Below, piece by piece: positions 1 to 8,334 of a DNA stretch of 32,533 nucleotides (position 1 is the stretch's first letter; every line of letters begins with the position of its first letter). The position numbers were made by a program, and so were the translations under genes. The DNA lies in assembly GCA_001839685.1 (NCBI GenBank), contig MLAK01001118.1:1-32533 (forward strand), written 5' to 3'. The notes beneath the pieces are model-generated. The model was not told the origin of the DNA and made no database searches. It saw only the letters and a program-made list of their open reading frames with translations. This stretch comes from Tritrichomonas foetus. Taxonomy: Eukaryota; Parabasalia; Tritrichomonadida; Tritrichomonadidae.

Positions 1-2
1 AT

Positions 3-2450
3 GGTCCCACAAAATCTTTGGGGGACCATTTTGTAAACCTTTCATATAGGAGGGCTGAATATACTCAGAAGTTGGATACGTCATTTCCACTCAACTGTGT
101 GATAAAAATAGAGTTATTTCGTGGTTATTTCGCTGATGTTTATTGGAATACGCACCCAGAATGTGGTATTTTCACTATTTTCCCGGATTTGAGGCAGTGT
201 GATGTGTTCCTTATTTCATTTTGTGAAGACGAACGGAATCTTACTCACTTTATCATCTGTGGAATGAAGAAAATTTATATTTCAATTTTTCTTGATCAAA
301 CGATTCAAAATTCGATTGAAACGATATCTCGTTCCACTATTTATGGAGTAGATATGAAAGCCTATTCAGAATACTTTAAAGATCACGGCATTTCTCTTCA
401 TAACTTCCAACTATGCGAAAATACTCCAATTTTTTCAGAAAAAATAAGTAAATCATGGCAGAATATTGAGAATTCTAAACATTATAAAGACTTTCTAAGG
501 GCACATAGTGTAATTGATCCGACATACAGAGATACAATTGGTATAATCTTGAAAATAGCTGTAGCAAGTCATTGTAATTCCCATAATGCAATCTCAAAAC
601 CATTTTTATTCCCAAAATTTCGATCCCCAGTGTTGCATTCAAAGAAGCCTCTTAAGAATCATTCAGAAGAGGAAATTAAACAAAATATATCACCTGGAAC
701 ATCTTCTTAAAGCGTTAGTTCTATAACAACAGTATTTCCTCCACCTAGAAAAAAGAAATTTCTAAATTCTACCTTTGATACTATTAATGAAGATGACTAT
801 GAGTTCATCCATCCACTTGGATTTGGTGGAAGTAGTACAATAGGATTATACCGAAAGAAAGAAACTTGTAATTTATATGCTTTTAAAAAATACAATATTG
901 GAAAGAATTTAAACATTACAAAGAAACACTTTAAAAGAGAAGTTAATAATTTAATTACAGCAGATCATCCTACAATAATAAAAGTAAATGGATTTTGTGG
1001 GAATTTTTGTTCCATCAAAAAGCCTCTAATAATATTGGAATATCTTGTTCATGGAAATTTGAGAGAGATAATTCAACGTGAGAAAAGTGGGAATAATGTC
1101 AAAGGTTGGGGACCAACAGAAAAATCTATTGTACTATATGGTGTAGCATTTGGTCTCATGGTGTTACATTCTCGATCTATTATTCATAGAGATTTAAAAC
1201 CTGAAAATATTCTTTTGGATGAAAACTTCCACCCCAGAATAACTGACTTTGACTTATCAAGGAAATTCACTAACAATGAAAAACTAACTGTTGATATTGG
1301 GACTTTCTTATATACTTCTCCAGAAGAAATCAAAAATGAAAAATATGGATATGCTGCTGATGTATATTCTTTTGGGTTAATGATTTATGAGCTTGTTACC
1401 CTTAGAAAACCTTTTGAAGATGAAAAATCATTCGTTGATATTATTCAAGCAATCACTCGAGGAGAATCATTAGATATAAAAGAATCACCAAATGTAACAA
1501 ATGAACTAATTATTCTTTTTGATTGTTGTACCCATCTATCACAAACAGATCGTTCTATTATGCCATTAATTTTAATGCAAATTGAAAATAATAAAGTTGT
1601 GTTTCCTGGAACCAATATGACAATATATAATGAATACCTATACAAAATAAAAAACTATCAGAAAAATGAAGATAATCTTGCAAATGAATCACAGAAAAAT
1701 GATGTTCTCATAATTAAAGAGAATGCAAATAAAGGAAATCCAATGGCACAATTTTCATATGCATGCTGTCTGGAATATGGAATAGGTGTTGAACAAAATT
1801 ACGATGAAGCATTTAGATACTGTAAAATGGCAGCTGATTGTGGACTCTCCAATGCACAGTTTAATATATCCCTTTTCTTATTTAATGGGAAAGGTTGTAA
1901 TGTTGATAAAGAGCTTTCCACAGAATATATGAAACTATCTGCAGATCAAGGTGTTTCTGATGCTTCCTGTAATTTAGGCTTTCTCTTAAGAAATGGAAAT
2001 ATAATTGCAAAAAACAATACCGAAGCAATTCATTATTTCTCTCAAGCAGCTTTGAATAATGACTCTCTAGCAATTTTTAATTTGGCATCCATGTATGAAA
2101 ATGGTGAAGGATGTGTAGTTAATACTAATAAAGCATTGAAATTGTATAAACTATCCGCTGATTTAGGAATCATTAAATCAATGTTAAAAGTTGGACTAGA
2201 TATATTGAATGGTGAAACATTTTCGCAAAATTCAGGATATGCTTCAGAGTATCTTAAAATTGCTGCAGATCTTGATGATACAATAGCAATGACAAACTAT
2301 GGATTAATGCTGATAAAAGGTGATGGAATCGCCAAAGATATTGATTTAGGAATTCGTTACATTTTAAATGCAGCCCAAACAGGGGATTATAGTGCAATCG
2401 ATTTAATGTATCAACTTCGTGCTATTGGTTTGATTTCATTCGAATCATGA
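3..2450 (+). pseudogene. TKL-type protein kinase with Sel1 repeats, interrupted by one in-frame TAA; 5' end outside the window
   Basis: One reading frame runs from the left edge to 2450 and is broken only by TAA at 708-710. The first ~235 codons form an N-terminal region I do not recognise. After the stop the same frame encodes a kinase N-lobe: glycine-rich loop GFGGSSTIG from 819 and the lysine motif YAFKKY near 877-894. The C-lobe follows, with HRDLKPENILL near 1190, DFDLS near 1243 (DFG with Gly replaced by Asp, metal-binding Asp kept) and SPEE in place of APE. About six Sel1-like repeats (A-x-x-G-x-x-x-A-x-x type) fill 1735-2420, a domain pairing common in trichomonads. No in-frame ATG lies between the TAA and 1035, which is already past the lysine, so the downstream piece cannot start a complete kinase. 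The first codon of the left piece is also not an ATG, so the gene is cut by the window edge. It is either a recent pseudogene, a sequence error or a readthrough gene. Confidence 0.72.
1035..2450 (+). CDS. Downstream ATG-initiated piece: kinase C-lobe plus Sel1-like repeats
   Basis: This is the longest ATG-started ORF of the broken kinase (471 codons, TGA stop). It begins at MEYLVHGNL, the hinge that follows the N-lobe, so a protein made from it would lack the glycine-rich loop and the ATP-binding lysine and should not be a kinase. It keeps the catalytic loop and activation segment (about residues 50-110) and the whole Sel1-like repeat array (about residues 235-460), which could still act as a protein-binding scaffold. 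An automatic gene caller would probably report this piece alone. Confidence 0.5.
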   Translation: MEYLVHGNLREIIQREKSGNNVKGWGPTEKSIVLYGVAFGLMVLHSRSIIHRDLKPENILLDENFHPRITDFDLSRKFTNNEKLTVDIGTFLYTSPEEIKNEKYGYAADVYSFGLMIYELVTLRKPFEDEKSFVDIIQAITRGESLDIKESPNVTNELIILFDCCTHLSQTDRSIMPLILMQIENNKVVFPGTNMTIYNEYLYKIKNYQKNEDNLANESQKNDVLIIKENANKGNPMAQFSYACCLEYGIGVEQNYDEAFRYCKMAADCGLSNAQFNISLFLFNGKGCNVDKELSTEYMKLSADQGVSDASCNLGFLLRNGNIIAKNNTEAIHYFSQAALNNDSLAIFNLASMYENGEGCVVNTNKALKLYKLSADLGIIKSMLKVGLDILNGETFSQNSGYASEYLKIAADLDDTIAMTNYGLMLIKGDGIAKDIDLGIRYILNAAQTGDYSAIDLMYQLRAIGLISFES

Positions 2451-2779
2451 TCACTTATAAATAATATTTCAAATCATTATTTTCAAAGACTTAATTCTCC
2501 GATCGTTCTTATAATTACTATTTTTTTGGAATCTCTTTATTTCTTTACAAGATATGTTTGACAAAATCTACTATAGAAGAAACATTCGTCCATATATTTC
2601 ATCATTCATCTACAAAATACTAAACTCTACAACATGACTAATTGAACTATTTAATTCATTTTTCATGTTTATAAACAACAACAAATAAATATAAGCAACA
2701 ACAAATTAATAAAAACAAAAACATGTTAATAAAAAAACAAAACCCAAACCAAAATATTGATTAATTACGAATAGTTTAT
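2451..2779. other. Convergent intergenic region with an A-rich 20-bp tandem repeat
   Basis: This lies between the 3' ends of the broken kinase and the sugar kinase. It contains a short tandem repeat at 2671-2730 and A-rich sequence to about 2745. No coding or RNA gene is visible. Confidence 0.6.
2671..2730. repeat. Three 20-bp tandem units (two near-identical, one decayed)
   Basis: The unit ATAAACAACAACAAATAAAT at 2671-2690 is followed directly by a copy at 2691-2710 with two differences, and by a more diverged 20-bp copy at 2711-2730 ending in TTAAT. Low-complexity slippage is the simplest origin. Confidence 0.7.
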
Positions 2780-3706
2780 TTAAATATCTTGTATTTCTAC
2801 TCTATTAATGACTTGTTCAAGTAATTCTTTTGTGACAACTTGTGATCCTTCCTGCATTACACATGCTGTTGCAGCAGCCACACCCTTCCTGAAAGCTTCT
2901 TTCAATGACAGCCCTTCAGAAAATCCTACACAGAGTCCAGCAACCATTGAGTCTCCCGCACAAACTGTACCTTTCACTTGAACATGAACAACTGGTGCAA
3001 AATATGATGCTTTACCATCTGTGATAATCGCACCTTCATGTCCAAGTGAAACACATACAATTTCTATTCCTTGATTGACGAGATCAATAGCAGCATTTTT
3101 TATCTCCTCAATATTTTTCAAATCATGACCAACAAGGGCAATTAGTTCATCTTTATTTGGTTTTATCATTTTTGGCTTGGCTTTAATTCCTTCAGATAAA
3201 GCAGCATTTGATGCATCAAGGATCACTTCACAATTTGGTTTCACTTTTTCAATAAGCTGCGCATAAATATCAGCTGGACATTTAGGAGGAAGTGATCCAC
3301 TCAAAATCAAATATTTGCTACTTTTTGACAAATCAACAATTTTATTGATAAGTGAATCAATATATTCTTGACTTGTTTCAACTCCGTTCTCATTTAATTC
3401 AGTAACGTTTTTATGTTTCATATCGAAAACTTTGGTGTTGATTCGAGTGTGGCCGGGACATATAACGAAATCGACAATTATTCCTTCCTTTTCCAAGGCT
3501 GATGTGGCGGCTTGAATGTCTTCGGAGTAGAGAAAACCTGAAGCTGTAACTGAATGGCCGAGATGAGAAATTCCTTTGGCGACATTTATTCCTTTGCCTG
3601 CATAAACGACATGAACGTGAGATATTCGGTTGAGTTGGGCAATTTCGAGAGATGGAACATGAACTGTCTTATCGATAGCTGGATTTAATGTCACAGTTGT
3701 GATCAT
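2780..3706 (-). CDS. PfkB-family sugar kinase, 1-phosphofructokinase (FruK)-like
   Basis: 308 residues, the usual length for the FruK/LacC branch of the PfkB (ribokinase) superfamily. The protein opens with ITTVTLNPAIDKTV, has the substrate motif AGKGINVAKGISHLG near residues 36-50, TRINTK near 87, SGSLPP near 136, KPNKDEL near 180, and the C-terminal anion-hole and catalytic-base motif near residue 249, here CAGDSMVAG, where most family members have GAGDS. FruK phosphorylates fructose 1-phosphate to fructose 1,6-bisphosphate; tagatose-6-phosphate kinase is the closest alternative and cannot be excluded. The ATG at 3706 is preceded by an initiator-like TTCTCAAAATCC stretch. The family is mainly bacterial, so acquisition by lateral transfer is likely but unproven. 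The gene has local AT-rich codon use like its neighbours. Confidence 0.85.
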   Translation of the reverse strand: MITTVTLNPAIDKTVHVPSLEIAQLNRISHVHVVYAGKGINVAKGISHLGHSVTASGFLYSEDIQAATSALEKEGIIVDFVICPGHTRINTKVFDMKHKNVTELNENGVETSQEYIDSLINKIVDLSKSSKYLILSGSLPPKCPADIYAQLIEKVKPNCEVILDASNAALSEGIKAKPKMIKPNKDELIALVGHDLKNIEEIKNAAIDLVNQGIEIVCVSLGHEGAIITDGKASYFAPVVHVQVKGTVCAGDSMVAGLCVGFSEGLSLKEAFRKGVAAATACVMQEGSQVVTKELLEQVINRVEIQDI

Positions 3707-4265
3707 TGAGGATTTTGAGAATTCACCTTAATTTGACCAAAAGATTTTGTCAAAAATCTGATTCTGATAAAACATCAAAGTTTGAATCGCTGACTGACCA
3801 AACATTCATCATTCTTTACAAGTTTTGATGATTTTAAAACTCTTAGATATTTCTATTAAACCAATTTTAGCTAATTTTATTAAATTGGAACTCATAAAAT
3901 ATCTATCTGATTACCATAAATATGATATTAGTTTATTAATTTCATATATTTCATGATATTTAATCAAATACAATATAAATCCAAAGTGAACTCTCAAAAT
4001 ATCGCATAAAATCTGACCCATTCACATCATTTTCTCTAAATTGGTGTTTTGATGAGATTATTAATTCTTTTTCACCTCTGCTAACAATATTTTTCTTTTA
4101 TTTCCATCGAAAAATGAAAATAAGTAAATATTTTTTTCCATGAAATTATTATTTTTAGATTGAAAAGCAATTTGAATAATTCATGAAAAGATAGAATGGG
4201 TGAATTGAGGTTAACACGATGTAACATAAAAATAATAAAAAAAATTAATAATATTGTTAAGATGT
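3707..4265. other. Intergenic region upstream of the FruK-like gene and downstream of eS17
   Basis: AT-rich, no credible ORF or RNA gene. It contains two TGACCAAA words (near 3733 and 3796), of which the nearer one lies about 30 nt upstream of the FruK-like start codon. The rest shows only homopolymer-rich sequence. Confidence 0.5.
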
Positions 4266-4649
4266 TTACTTACCACGGCGGACGCGCTCTGTAACGACGA
4301 CGCCTTCCATTTTACCAAGACCGATTGCCTCGAGCATTGCTTTTGTATCGGCGTCGATGTTGACTGTTGGTGTGTTGAGGGAGGATTCGCTTGGCATCCA
4401 GTTATCGCGCTTCTCACGCTCTTCTTCTTGGAGTTTGAAGGAGATGTTGCGAACTGGTCCACGTTCGAGACGGCGCATGAGGTGGGTAACATAGCCAGCG
4501 ATCTTGTTTCTCATACGTTTTGATGGGATTGTTGCAACTTCATCACAAACGCGCTTGTTGTCTTGGAAATCGAAGCTGAGTTGGCCATAGAAACGTTCGA
4601 TGACGAGACGAGCGGCTCTTTTTGTTGTTTTGGTACGGATACGTCCCAT
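4266..4649 (-). CDS. RPS17: 40S ribosomal protein eS17
   Basis: 127 residues beginning [14 protein letters not shown], followed by the highly conserved [17 protein letters not shown] and [14 protein letters not shown] segments of eS17, a small-subunit protein near the 40S head. The frame is open for 15 more codons upstream, but these do not resemble eS17, whereas the ATG at 4649 matches the family start exactly and lies 5 nt downstream of an initiator-like TTTCA. Length is close to the usual ~130. Codon use is noticeably richer in C-ending codons than in the neighbouring kinases, as expected for a highly expressed gene. The 3' end is TAAG followed by TAAA. Confidence 0.96.
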   Translation of the reverse strand: MGRIRTKTTKRAARLVIERFYGQLSFDFQDNKRVCDEVATIPSKRMRNKIAGYVTHLMRRLERGPVRNISFKLQEEEREKRDNWMPSESSLNTPTVNIDADTKAMLEAIGLGKMEGVVVTERVRRGK

Positions 4650-4653
4650 TTGT

Positions 4654-4676
4654 TGAAAGGCCCAACCTTGGCCAAA
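4654..4676 (-). promoter_or_regulatory. Core promoter of eS17: TTTGGC-N8-GGCCTTTCA
   Basis: Read on the minus strand, TTTGGC starts at 4676 and the block ends with TCA whose A is at 4654, 5 nt before the ATG. The same order and spacing occurs upstream of SerRS (22530-22552). Trichomonad genes are known to start at an initiator (TCA-type) very close to the ATG; the upstream TTTGGC resembles the kind of upstream core element reported in T. vaginalis, although I cannot verify the published consensus here. Confidence 0.6.
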
Positions 4677-4719
4677 CCTTAGAATTTGCGTCACTTTTTT
4701 ACAACTTTATCAGTAATTA

Positions 4720-6575
4720 ATGACCAAATATCTTTTGAAAATTTATTCCGCATTTTGAACTTTATTACTGTTTCTGCTCCGAATTTACCACCTTTTTGCG
4801 TTCAGGTCTCATCAAGCTGTCAAAATACATCTCAACAAACAAATATAGCCATTTTAAAGTCATCCAAATATTCGCCCTGTATTTTCTTTTGCGTTTTCGT
4901 AAATGATGTTGAAGCAAATGAAGTTTATATCAACCCAGAAGTTATTCAGCCAAATGAAAATGTAACAATAGAATTCGTGAAATTGGATATTAATCAGAAA
5001 ATTGAAAGTATTGCTATAAATCCAAGATTTAGATTTCCTTTAATTGGTCTTCCAATATTACCAGGAATGACAACTTTCTATTCTTATCATGGAAGAATTT
5101 ATAATTTCACTAATTCATCAGAATTATCTGGCTTTATTTCAGATAAAACCAAGTTTTTGGTCAAAGAAAAAAAGGACTTAGATGAAATTACTGAGTTGAT
5201 GATCGAAAAGAATATATCAGATCGAATTATTAAAATGATAAGGTATAGAAGCTCAATTATTACTAAAACAATTTTAGTTGTAGGAAATTGTGGTTCAGGA
5301 AAATCTTATTTCGTTAAAAATACAATCAAAAATGTTAAAAATTGTCATTCATTAAATCTTCTTCGATTCATTTCTGAACTTGAAGTCTCAAAATTTGATT
5401 ATATTGAAACAATTACTTCACTAACTGATGGTGTTCTTTTAATTGATGACGTTTGCACTTTAACACCTCAAATAGCTTCAATTTTAGTTGAAAAGCTTTC
5501 AGTACTTGACGATAAGCCTGTTATCATTATTGGAACATCAAGAAATCCACCATATTCTCTTCCAATTCCCTTGCAAGCACTTTTCCCATATGCTTTAAAT
5601 ATTAGTTCACTTAGACATGCAGAACGACGTACAATTCTTGAAAAGCACATTCCAAGCGATTATTTAGATTTTGTAATTCGCGAAACTTCAGGGTCAACAC
5701 GTGGTGAATTAAACAACTTAATAAAAATTCTACCAAGTTTAAATCCATTCACTCAGAAATCATTCACACAACTTTTAAAGTCAATTTCAACATCAGAAAA
5801 GCCAATGCAGCTTCGCGCATCAGACACAAAACCAAAAGTTGCTGGTTATCATCGAGAAATAAATGAAATTAAGCTGTTTTTACGTGTTTCATTTAGTGAT
5901 GATTCATCTTTACTCCAATACAGCGGAATTATGCTTACTGGCAAATCAGGAAACGGTAAATCATTAATTATTCGTGCTCTAAGTGAAGAGTTTGAAGTTC
6001 CTTTCTTTGTTTTAGAGTTCGATAAAGTTTTTTCTCGTTATCTTGGTGAATCTGAAAAAGCCATTCGCGAAGTTTTCGCAGCAGCTCGATTTTTTTCACC
6101 TTGTGCAGTTATTATTGAAGATATTGATGCAATTGGCGCCAAAAGAAGTGATGAAAGTGGTGTTGGTGGTCGCGTATTATCCACTTTACTGAATGAAATC
6201 GATGGAATTAATAAAAAATCGAAAGTGTTATTAATAGCTACAACAAATGCCCCACAAATTGTAGATTCAGCTTTGATGAGACCAGGAAGGTTTGATCGAA
6301 TTATCGAAATTGGAATGCCTTCTGAACAAGACAGAATTGAAATCTTTGAGTTGCTGAGAGAGAAAACGCCAGTTTCTGATGATGTGACGAATAAATGGTT
6401 AGCTGAATTAACAGATGGTTACACATGTGCTGAAATTCAGAGCTTCTTTAGATTTTCAGCACTTCAGGCTCTCAGAGATGAAAAAGAAAGTGTCTCAAAA
6501 GATTATTTTTTACTTGGTCAAAAGAGAGTCCAAGAAAGAAAATCATCATTTGAAAATATGAATAATAAACTGTAG
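4720..6575 (+). CDS. Two-domain (type II) AAA ATPase, Cdc48/Afg2-like, with an out-of-frame start
   Basis: The body of the gene is one frame, open from 4683 to the TAG at 6573-6575 (about 630 codons). D1 has Walker A GNCGSGKS (5283-5306), Walker B LLIDDV near 5436 and no clear arginine finger. D2 has Walker A GKSGNGKS near 5940, YLGESEKAIREVF near 6041, Walker B VIIEDIDAI near 6110 and the second-region motif MRPGRFDR near 6276. D2 resembles Afg2/SPATA5 and Cdc48, hexameric unfoldases; the ~180-residue N-terminal region is diverged. Both P-loops depart from GPPGTGKT. The first ATG after plausible initiators (TCACTTTT near 4690, TCAGTAA near 4710) is at 4720, but that frame stops after 12 codons. 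In the body frame the first ATG is only at 5067, leaving ~125 coding-looking codons without a start. A one-base indel near 4725-4755, or a non-ATG start, is implied. Confidence 0.7.
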
Positions 6576-6904
6576 ATATAATTCAAAAATATTTATTATT
6601 ATGTTGTTAATCATTTTGTTTGATAGGGATTATTCTTATGCACAAAATACTTTTACAATTTTAACTTGAACTATCTCCTTATCCAGATAAATTTGATCAG
6701 GAATATTGACAAATTAAACATAATTTTGACAAAAAGGTGATTTGAATTGAATTTTATCGTATATACTAGTTTTCAAGGCATATTTGGCTAGCCAAGTATC
6801 GATCATTTATTTTTCAATATATTCAAAATTATTTTTTGAATAGACCTTATCAATTTCATTTCATTTCATTTTTCTCGAAAAATATTACGTCAGAAAACAC
6901 CAAA
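6576..6904. other. Promoter region of the NAPE-PLD-like gene
   Basis: AT-rich spacer with no ORF. It carries a TTTGGC-N14-TCA arrangement at 6783-6805 and several TCATTTCATTT initiator-like words near 6855-6875, so transcription could start at either place. Confidence 0.5.
6783..6805 (+). promoter_or_regulatory. Candidate core promoter: TTTGGC-N8-TATCGATCA
   Basis: TTTGGC begins exactly 22 nt before the A of a TCATTTATT initiator-like word, the same spacing seen at eS17 and SerRS. The first ATG downstream of it is the chosen start at 6905, which would give a 5' leader of 100 nt, long for a trichomonad. Confidence 0.4.
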
Positions 6905-7927
6905 ATGCAAATCGAGAATCTCCCAAACTACTCCAAAAATCATCACACGAGAAAAGGTTTTAAAAACGACGAAGGCGATCCAACAGTTCCAGACATGCAC
7001 GAAAGGGCCATGTTTTTTAAATTCATGTTTTCAAAAGTTGATGTTACGACGCCGCTTCCAGTCAGAAAAATTCCAAAAGAAGAGCTCTCCGACTCGCCAA
7101 CCATGAGAGTTTGGTGGCTGAGCCACGCAACGATCCTCTATCAAATTAATCATAAATATATTCTCACCGATCCAGTTTTTGACGAGGGGGCATCACCAGT
7201 TTCAGGATTTATAAAGAGAATTACACCTTTGCCATTAACTCTCGACGACCTTCCAGAAATTTCATACATTTTATTATCTCATGACCACTACGATCACTTA
7301 AGTTATCATACATTGACAGAGCTCAAAAGGAAGAATCCAAATGTTAAAATTTTTGCTCCACTTGGTGTTCACACCTACGTGAACAATTGGGATCGTAACT
7401 TTAATGTGGTTCCTTTCGACTGGCGTCAAAAAGTAACAATTGATGACATCACATTCGTTTGCTTCCCGGCACGACATGGCTCCCAAAGAACAATGACTGA
7501 CCGCGCAACTAAATTGTGGTGCTCCTGGCTTTTCCAATTCGACAATAAAACTATTTATTTCCCTGGGGATACTGCGATCGGCCCACATTTTGCGGAAGTA
7601 CGAAATTACGTTGGGAAGCCAATTGATTTAGTGATGATGCCAATTGGACCTCAAAATCCAAAAGCAATGATGAGAAAGGTTCACGTTGATCCAACCGACG
7701 CGAGAGATATGGCTTTAATTTTAGAAGCACAAACAGTCGTTCCAATTCATTATGGAACTTTTCCTCTTGGCATGGAAGTTGAAGTTTCTGACATAGAATT
7801 ACTGAGGAGGACTTGGACTGAATGCCCACTGAGGTTGAGGGTCCTCAAAGTTGGTGGAAGAGTTGATTTCATTGATGGAAAGTTTGACGTTGAAAATGAA
7901 GAGGAAATGATTGGACATCCTGAATGA
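6905..7927 (+). CDS. N-acyl-phosphatidylethanolamine phospholipase D-like enzyme (metallo-beta-lactamase fold)
   Basis: 340 residues from the first ATG; the frame continues 23 codons further up, but only from a TTG. The protein follows the NAPE-PLD family through its length: VWWLSHATILYQ, the LTDPVF motif, DLPEISYILLSHDHYDHLS with the HxHxDH zinc ligands (residues 126-131, at 7280-7297), FAPLGVHTYV, a further metal-ligand histidine in PARHGSQRT, YFPGDTAIGP with the bridging Asp, MPIGPQNP, the HVDPTDA motif and the last ligand in VPIHYGTFPLG. Animal NAPE-PLD releases N-acylethanolamines from membrane phospholipids; related bacterial enzymes of the same broad family exist, so substrate is inferred, not shown. 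No signal peptide or membrane segment is evident. A decayed copy of its last exonic sequence lies about 180 nt downstream. Confidence 0.85.
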   Translation: MQIENLPNYSKNHHTRKGFKNDEGDPTVPDMHERAMFFKFMFSKVDVTTPLPVRKIPKEELSDSPTMRVWWLSHATILYQINHKYILTDPVFDEGASPVSGFIKRITPLPLTLDDLPEISYILLSHDHYDHLSYHTLTELKRKNPNVKIFAPLGVHTYVNNWDRNFNVVPFDWRQKVTIDDITFVCFPARHGSQRTMTDRATKLWCSWLFQFDNKTIYFPGDTAIGPHFAEVRNYVGKPIDLVMMPIGPQNPKAMMRKVHVDPTDARDMALILEAQTVVPIHYGTFPLGMEVEVSDIELLRRTWTECPLRLRVLKVGGRVDFIDGKFDVENEEEMIGHPE

Positions 7928-8334
7928 AAAACATAGTTATTTATAATGAATAAACTTTATATTATATTTTTTTTTTAATCTATTTTTGTTTTATTACTGA
8001 TCACCTTACCATAAGATTATGTATGATATTATTATATTTAATACGCTTTATTTAATTTTTTTTCATTTCATTGAAATGATTTTATTAATGGAAAGTTTGA
8101 TATGGAAAATGAAAAACATTAATATCTAATAATAATAGTTGTAATAAATGTAGTTAATTTCAATTTGATAAAATGATGATGGTATTGTGTTCAAGCTTCA
8201 TGAGTAAAATTGAATGAAAAATGTTGCTGATCAAAAATAAAAAAGATATGAGAAAAGACTTTCTGTAATGATGAAAAAAGATTGAAATTGATAATAAAAT
8301 ATTTTTATATGAAATGCTCCTAAAAATACAAAAT
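7928..8334. other. Convergent intergenic region containing a relic of the upstream gene
   Basis: AT-rich spacer between the NAPE-PLD-like gene and the 3' end of Ssf1. Apart from the relic at 8078-8122 no gene is visible. Confidence 0.6.
8078..8122 (+). pseudogene. Decayed duplicate of the 3' end of the NAPE-PLD-like gene
   Basis: 8078-8113 matches 7865-7900 at 31 of 36 positions. Translated, DFINGKFDMENE corresponds to DFIDGKFDVENE in the intact gene. The next bases (ending in AAAAACAT at 8112-8119) resemble sequence just past the parent's stop (7925-7934), so about 24 nt of the parent, including the real C-terminus, are missing. No further upstream similarity is visible by eye. Confidence 0.65.

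Noticed and set aside
640..735. A spliced intron removing the kinase TAA
   Set aside because: A TATAACAACAG stretch near 722-735 faintly resembles a trichomonad branch and 3' splice site, but no matching 5' site was seen and the frame already continues without a gap.
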